This document shows, piece after piece, positions 32,224 to 35,267 of a stretch of 35,267 nt of DNA (its first letter is position 1; every line of letters begins with the position of its first letter). Under the pieces are notes generated by a model. The model was not told the origin of the DNA. It worked only from the letters and a program-made list of their open reading frames with translations, and did no database searches. The stretch comes from Phytopseudomonas daroniae (GTDB taxonomy: Bacteria; Pseudomonadota; Gammaproteobacteria; Pseudomonadales; Pseudomonadaceae): the NCBI RefSeq assembly GCF_004327285.1, contig NZ_QJUI01000032.1, positions 1-35,267 on the forward strand, in the 5' to 3' direction. The translations under genes and the position numbers were made by a program.

Positions 32224-32610
32224 TCAGGGCAGTTCCTCGGGTGGACGAGCCAGCACACTGGCCAAGGCTCTTTCGAGATCGAGCGGCGCCAGACGACTAT
32301 GCAGAGCCCCTAGGAACTGGCCGTCGCGCACGACGAACAATGCAGGCAGATGAAAGACCTCGTAGCGCCGAACCAGGCCGCCATTGGCACCTGCATCGAT
32401 CCATGCCAGCCGCTCGACGGGCAGCGATAGCCTGGGCAATCGTTCACGGGCGTAGCGGCATGCGGCACAACCCTGGCTGGTGAAAATCACCAGCGAGGTA
32501 CCCGGCAGACTCAGCAGCTGCTGATCGGCATCGAAATCGGACAACTCCAGATCGCTCGTCATACCCGGCGAGGCAATATCGATTTGCTGCCAGTTGCAGT
32601 GGTCGTTCAT
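32224..32610 (-). CDS. Thioredoxin-fold protein with CAAC active site
   Basis: This 128-residue soluble protein has a thioredoxin fold with the redox motif SQGCAACRYARERL (CxxC at about residues 48-51) and the cis-proline segment YEVFHLPALFVVRDGQFLG. It lacks a signal peptide, so it should act in the cytoplasm. CAAC differs from the classic CGPC of thioredoxin. The start at 32610 gives an N-terminal extension of about 16 residues; an internal ATG at 32562 is an alternative since neither has a clear ribosome-binding site. It lies 217 bp upstream of the Usp gene, same strand. Its partners are unknown. Confidence 0.75.
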   Translation of the reverse strand: MNDHCNWQQIDIASPGMTSDLELSDFDADQQLLSLPGTSLVIFTSQGCAACRYARERLPRLSLPVERLAWIDAGANGGLVRRYEVFHLPALFVVRDGQFLGALHSRLAPLDLERALASVLARPPEELP

Positions 32611-33065
32611 GCGTCGGCTTCTTCGTCATGGAGTGATTTACCGGTGGAGTACCGTTACGCAGAGCATGTCACTCGACGCGTCCCCTCTGTCAAGGCGCCG
32701 CAGCCGAGCCGCATATTCCGCTACCGAGTGAGCAGGGAGCCTATTCTGGCCCCCCACCTGGAGCAGTCAGCAGTCCGTCAGCGTCGCCTTCAGCGGACAC
32801 GACACCGAGCCGCCGCATAGGACTACCGCAAGCACCGCGAACGACAAGTCGCTTAGGCGCTGCCTCTGGAGGGCACCGCAAAAGAGTGGCAGGGAGCAGC
32901 ATACCGATAGCTTTACCACTCTCACGCCCTAAATATCATTGTCTAGCCGGGCGCTAACGCGCTAAGGTTCCGCTTCCCCGCTGTGCCCATACCGCTGTGC
33001 CCGCTGCACGGGGATCGCTGGCGGCCGGCTTCCGTGACCCGATGACGCAACTGATGAAAAGCACG
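32611..33065. other. Long gap before the DAHP synthase gene
   Basis: No gene is supported in these 455 bp. The only sizeable open frame (32584-32820, plus) has the composition of random high-GC sequence. The part from about 32930 to 33065 should hold the DAHP synthase promoter and leader. A short palindrome-like GGCGCTAACGCGCT (32949-32962 region) is the only element that I noticed. Confidence 0.5.
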
Positions 33066-34142
33066 ATGGCTGATTTACCGATTAACGACCTTAACGTCGC
33101 CTCCAACGAAACCCTGATCACCCCGGAACAGATCAAGCTCGAGATTCCGCTGACCGAAAGCGCGCAGCGCACGGTTTCCGCCGGCCGCCAGGTCGTGCGC
33201 GATATCCTCGATGGCAAGGATCACCGTCTGTTCGTGGTCGTCGGCCCCTGCTCCATCCACGACATCAAGGCTGCTCATGAATACGCCGAGCGCCTGAAAG
33301 TACTGGCTGAGGAAGTATCCGACACGCTCTATCTGGTCATGCGTGTGTACTTCGAAAAGCCGCGTACCACCGTCGGCTGGAAAGGCCTGATCAACGATCC
33401 GTACCTCGACGACTCGTTCAAGATCCAGGATGGCCTGCACATCGGCCGCAAGCTGCTGCTCGATCTCGCGGAAATGGGGTTGCCCACCGCTACCGAAGCG
33501 CTGGATCCGATCTCGCCGCAGTACCTGCAGGATCTGATCAGTTGGTCCGCCATCGGCGCGCGTACCACCGAATCCCAGACCCACCGCGAAATGGCCTCGG
33601 GCCTGTCGTCGGCCGTGGGCTTCAAGAACGGCACCGACGGCGGCCTGACAGTTGCCATCAACGCCCTGCAATCGGTTTCCAGCCCGCACCGCTTCCTGGG
33701 TATCAATCAGCAAGGCGGTGTGTCCATCGTCACCACCAAGGGCAATGCCTACGGCCATGTGGTGCTGCGCGGTGGTAACGGCAAGCCGAATTACGACTCG
33801 GTAAGCGTGGCCGTCTGCGAACAGGAATTGAAGAAGGCCAGCATCAAGCCGAACATCATGGTCGACTGCAGCCACGCCAACTCCAACAAGGATCCGGCCC
33901 TGCAGCCACTGGTGATGGACAACGTCGCCAACCAGATCCTCGAAGGCAACCAATCGATCGTTGGCCTGATGGTCGAGAGCCACCTGGGCTGGGGCAGCCA
34001 GTCGATCCCGAAAGATCTGCAGCAGCTCAAGTACGGCGTGTCGATCACCGACGCCTGCATCGACTGGGAGAGCACCGAAAAGACCTTGCGCTCCATGCAC
34101 GTCAAGCTCAAAGACGTACTGCCCAAGCGCCAGCGCGGTTGA
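33066..34142 (+). CDS. 3-deoxy-7-phosphoheptulonate (DAHP) synthase, type I
   Basis: This 358-residue AroF/AroG/AroH-type enzyme condenses PEP and erythrose 4-phosphate in the first step of the shikimate pathway. Visible active-site motifs are VVGPCSIHDIKAAHEYAERL (about 60), YFEKPRTTVGWKGLIND (about 95), IGARTTESQTHREMASGLSS (about 165), GFKNGTDGGLT (about 189) and MVDCSHANSNKD (about 265). The ATG at 33066 gives MADLPINDLNVASNETL, the start and length I recall for the P. aeruginosa enzyme; earlier in-frame ATGs at 33042 and 33051 lack better ribosome-binding sites. Feedback specificity (tyrosine, phenylalanine or tryptophan) cannot be read by eye. It is alone, with its own terminator. Confidence 0.95.
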   Translation: MADLPINDLNVASNETLITPEQIKLEIPLTESAQRTVSAGRQVVRDILDGKDHRLFVVVGPCSIHDIKAAHEYAERLKVLAEEVSDTLYLVMRVYFEKPRTTVGWKGLINDPYLDDSFKIQDGLHIGRKLLLDLAEMGLPTATEALDPISPQYLQDLISWSAIGARTTESQTHREMASGLSSAVGFKNGTDGGLTVAINALQSVSSPHRFLGINQQGGVSIVTTKGNAYGHVVLRGGNGKPNYDSVSVAVCEQELKKASIKPNIMVDCSHANSNKDPALQPLVMDNVANQILEGNQSIVGLMVESHLGWGSQSIPKDLQQLKYGVSITDACIDWESTEKTLRSMHVKLKDVLPKRQRG

Positions 34143-34155
34143 GTCGACAGCAATG

Positions 34156-34184
34156 AAAACGCCGGGCATCTGCCCGGCGTTTTT
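34156..34184. terminator. Bidirectional terminator after the DAHP synthase gene
   Basis: AAAACGCCGGGC/GCCCGGCGTTTT (34156-34167/34172-34183) with a 4-nt loop is a perfect 12-bp stem followed by T's. It lies 13 bp after the DAHP synthase stop and 17 bp beyond the stop of the convergent GNAT gene, so it can serve both. Confidence 0.92.
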
Positions 34185-34200
34185 GCTTGCAGCCTTTGCT

Positions 34201-34482
34201 TCAGCTCTGCTCGGTGGAACCCTCGCGGCGCGCCATGTAACGCTCCACATAGGAGCAGGATGGAATCACCGTATAGCCCGTGCGCTCGGCGTAATCGAGC
34301 GCGGCCCCGGTAAGGGCCGCGGCGATACCGCGACCACGCAGCGAATTGGGGACGAAAGTCCGATAGATATCCAGCGTCTGCTTACCCAGATCCATATAAG
34401 AGAGGTAAGCGCGATCACCATCCACTGTGGTCACGAACTGGTGACCGGCAAGGTCATGGTGAATGGACAGTGGCTCGCTCAT
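34201..34482 (-). CDS. Small GNAT-like N-acetyltransferase (YjdJ family)
   Basis: This 93-residue protein is of the minimal GNAT type (PF14542). It has the acetyl-CoA loop FVPNSLRGRGIAAALTGAALDYA (Q/R-x-x-G-x-G/A form) and the conserved VIPSCSYVERYMAR near the C-terminus, with a possible reactive Cys. The ATG at 34482 is chosen over an upstream ATG at 34590 because GAGGAG lies about 5 nt before it and the protein then matches the family's usual ~95 residues. The substrate is unknown. It is convergent with DAHP synthase and divergent from oprI. Confidence 0.85.
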   Translation of the reverse strand: MSEPLSIHHDLAGHQFVTTVDGDRAYLSYMDLGKQTLDIYRTFVPNSLRGRGIAAALTGAALDYAERTGYTVIPSCSYVERYMARREGSTEQS

Positions 34483-34855
34483 TACTACTCCTCTCAATTG
34501 GGTCGGACATCGACATCCAGCCATTGCGGCCTGCGTACATCCGGTAACAATAGGATATAAAGCCATTCTAGAGGATAAAGGGCAAGGCAAAATCCGTTCT
34601 GCTCGGAACAGGCACAGCCCCTACCCAATTATCCTGATCGTTCGGCACTCATTCGCCTTGGCGTACCTGCTCAATAAACAACCAACATCGCGCGCTCGGT
34701 TAATTACCGACAGGCCCGTTGAACATGAAAAAAACCGGCGGCCTTGCTTCCCGTACGTTTACTTACTAAAAGTTACAGGTAGTATGTACGCCGGTCATTT
34801 TCCGGGTTCGGGATTTGGCTTCAACAAGCAAAAAACTTACCCCAAGGGGAACACG
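34483..34855. other. Upstream region of oprI and of the GNAT gene
   Basis: No gene is seen in these 373 bp. The right part carries the oprI promoter and leader; the remainder is without recognisable features. Confidence 0.5.
34758..34785 (+). promoter_or_regulatory. Probable oprI promoter
   Basis: TAGTAT at 34780-34785 is a good -10 element and TTTACT at 34758-34763 an acceptable -35 with a 16-bp spacer. Transcription would begin near 34792, giving a leader of about 65 nt, as expected for this very highly expressed gene. Confidence 0.55.
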
Positions 34856-35107
34856 ATGAACAACGTTCTGAAATTCTCTGCTCTGGCTCTGGCTGCAGTT
34901 CTGGCTACCGGTTGCAGCAGCGTTACCAAAGAAACCGAAGCTCGCCTGACTGCAACCGAAGACGCAGCAGCTCGCGCTCAGGCCCGTGCCGACGAAGCCT
35001 ACCGCAAGGCTGACGAAGCGCTGGCCGCTGCTCAGAAGGCTCAGCAAACTGCTGATGAAGCCAACGAGCGTGCTCTGCGTATGCTGGAAAAAGCCAGCCG
35101 CAAGTAA
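34856..35107 (+). CDS. oprI: Major outer membrane lipoprotein OprI
   Basis: This 83-residue protein is the Pseudomonas Lpp equivalent, which ties the outer membrane to peptidoglycan. The lipoprotein signal peptide MNNVLKFSALALAAVLATGC gives a mature N-terminal Cys at residue 20. The remainder is a coiled coil of Ala-rich heptads (ARAQARADEAYRKADEALAA), ending in SRK whose Lys may link covalently to peptidoglycan. The ATG at 34856 follows AAGGGGAA. It is exactly the expected length. Its terminator region downstream seems to have been hit by an IS4-like element. Confidence 0.97.
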   Translation: MNNVLKFSALALAAVLATGCSSVTKETEARLTATEDAAARAQARADEAYRKADEALAAAQKAQQTADEANERALRMLEKASRK

Positions 35108-35128
35108 TAGCCCTTGGCTAATAAAAAA

Positions 35129-35142
35129 ACCGGCCCCAGGGC
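35129..35142 (+). terminator. Left arm of the native oprI terminator (interrupted)
   Basis: ACCGGCCCCAGGGCC at about 35129-35143, preceded by a run of seven A's, looks like the 5' arm and loop of a terminator of the AAAACCGGCCC...GGGCCGGTTTT kind. The 3' arm stops after GGGCC, where TAATGCC of the IS begins, so the closing bases and T-tract are missing here. Confidence 0.5.
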
Positions 35143-35144
35143 CT

Positions 35145-35182
35145 AATGCCAGTCAGTTAAGCTGACTGGCATTTTTCTTTTT
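35145..35182 (+). terminator. Terminator carried at the IS end
   Basis: AATGCCAGTCAG (35145-35156) pairs perfectly with CTGACTGGCATT (35162-35173), loop of 5 nt, followed on the plus strand by TTTCTTTTT. It overlaps the transposase stop codon. It would end oprI transcription and protect the IS from read-through. Confidence 0.8.
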
Positions 35183-35267
35183 GGGGTATTTGGTCGGTTT
35201 AGGTTTCACGACGCGGGGATAGTGCCGTTCTCGCCTGGGTGGCAGGACGAAGTGACGGGCCTGGATT
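35153..35267 (-). CDS. IS4-family transposase, C-terminal fragment (cut by window edge)
   Basis: The minus strand is open from the right window edge to a TGA at 35155-35153 and encodes 38 residues including ARHFVLPPRRERHYPRVV and a Lys/Pro-rich end KPKPTKYPKKKNASQLN. The LPPRRERxYPR pattern with a basic tail is the usual C-terminus of IS4-family transposases in pseudomonads. The frame has no good start within the window, as expected for the end of a longer gene. Whether the transposase is intact cannot be judged. Confidence 0.75.
   Translation of the reverse strand, partial: IQARHFVLPPRRERHYPRVVKPKPTKYPKKKNASQLN

Larger units (their letters stand above)
35142..35267 (-). mobile_element. End of an IS4-like insertion sequence
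   Basis: A minus-strand transposase ends 8-11 bp from the apparent IS end near 35142-35145. The end is marked by a perfect 12-bp hairpin and by the break in the oprI terminator. The rest of the element lies outside the window. Confidence 0.6.

Noticed and set aside
32584..32820. 78-codon open frame in the gap upstream of DAHP synthase
   Set aside because: No ribosome-binding site, Arg/Ser-rich random composition, partly overlaps the thioredoxin-like gene start.
35145..35182. Native oprI terminator
   Set aside because: The hairpin overlaps the stop codon of a transposase fragment on the other strand, so it belongs to the IS end, not to oprI's original 3' region.

Overview
The window is a Pseudomonas chromosome segment, close to but not P. 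aeruginosa. This rests on the gene set and order: oprF-sigX-cmpX-cfrX-cmaX, rraA, ppsA/ppsR, thrH, cysB, a DAHP synthase and oprI, plus REP-type repeats and high-GC coding. Synteny statements are from memory of P. aeruginosa gene order, not from a search. Both window edges cut through insertion sequences: the N-terminus of an IS5-like transposase at the left and the C-terminus of an IS4-like transposase at the right, both on the minus strand.

Layout. 1-6.1 kb: IS end, xthA (exonuclease III), a PstS-like/OmpA fusion with a PhoB box in front, a TerC/Alx-type membrane protein with a structured leader, and a divergent acyl-CoA dehydrogenase/LysR pair. 6.1-7.2 kb: a small lipoprotein and a small conserved-looking protein diverge from a region holding a near-consensus LexA (SOS) box; an unassigned strong terminator follows. 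7.2-11.2 kb: the envelope-stress cluster on the minus strand (cmaX, cfrX, cmpX, sigX, oprF). 11.2-16.3 kb: rraA-like gene, alpha/beta hydrolase, ppsA, and divergent ppsR, the kinase/phosphorylase that controls PpsA. 16.3-25.4 kb: a LysE-type exporter, then the complete 2-methylcitrate (propionate) operon on the minus strand in the order gntR-prpB-prpC-acnD-prpF-prpD, with REP pairs in two of its gaps and two matching palindromic operators in front of gntR.

25.7-28.8 kb is the most interesting part: a tight three-gene operon of a secreted retropepsin-like protease, a seven-helix membrane protein with a catalytically dead transglutaminase domain (no cysteine in the whole protein), and a RimK-related ATP-grasp ligase. 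The combination suggests a peptide or amino-acid ligation, export and processing pathway across the inner membrane whose product is unknown to me. 29-35.2 kb: thrH, a short PAPS-reductase-like protein with a degraded PP-loop, cysB, a universal stress protein, a thioredoxin-fold protein, DAHP synthase, a small GNAT-like protein and oprI. The IS4-like element appears to have landed inside the oprI terminator.

No tRNA, rRNA or CRISPR array was seen. Many long antisense open frames exist, but they are shadows of the high-GC genes.
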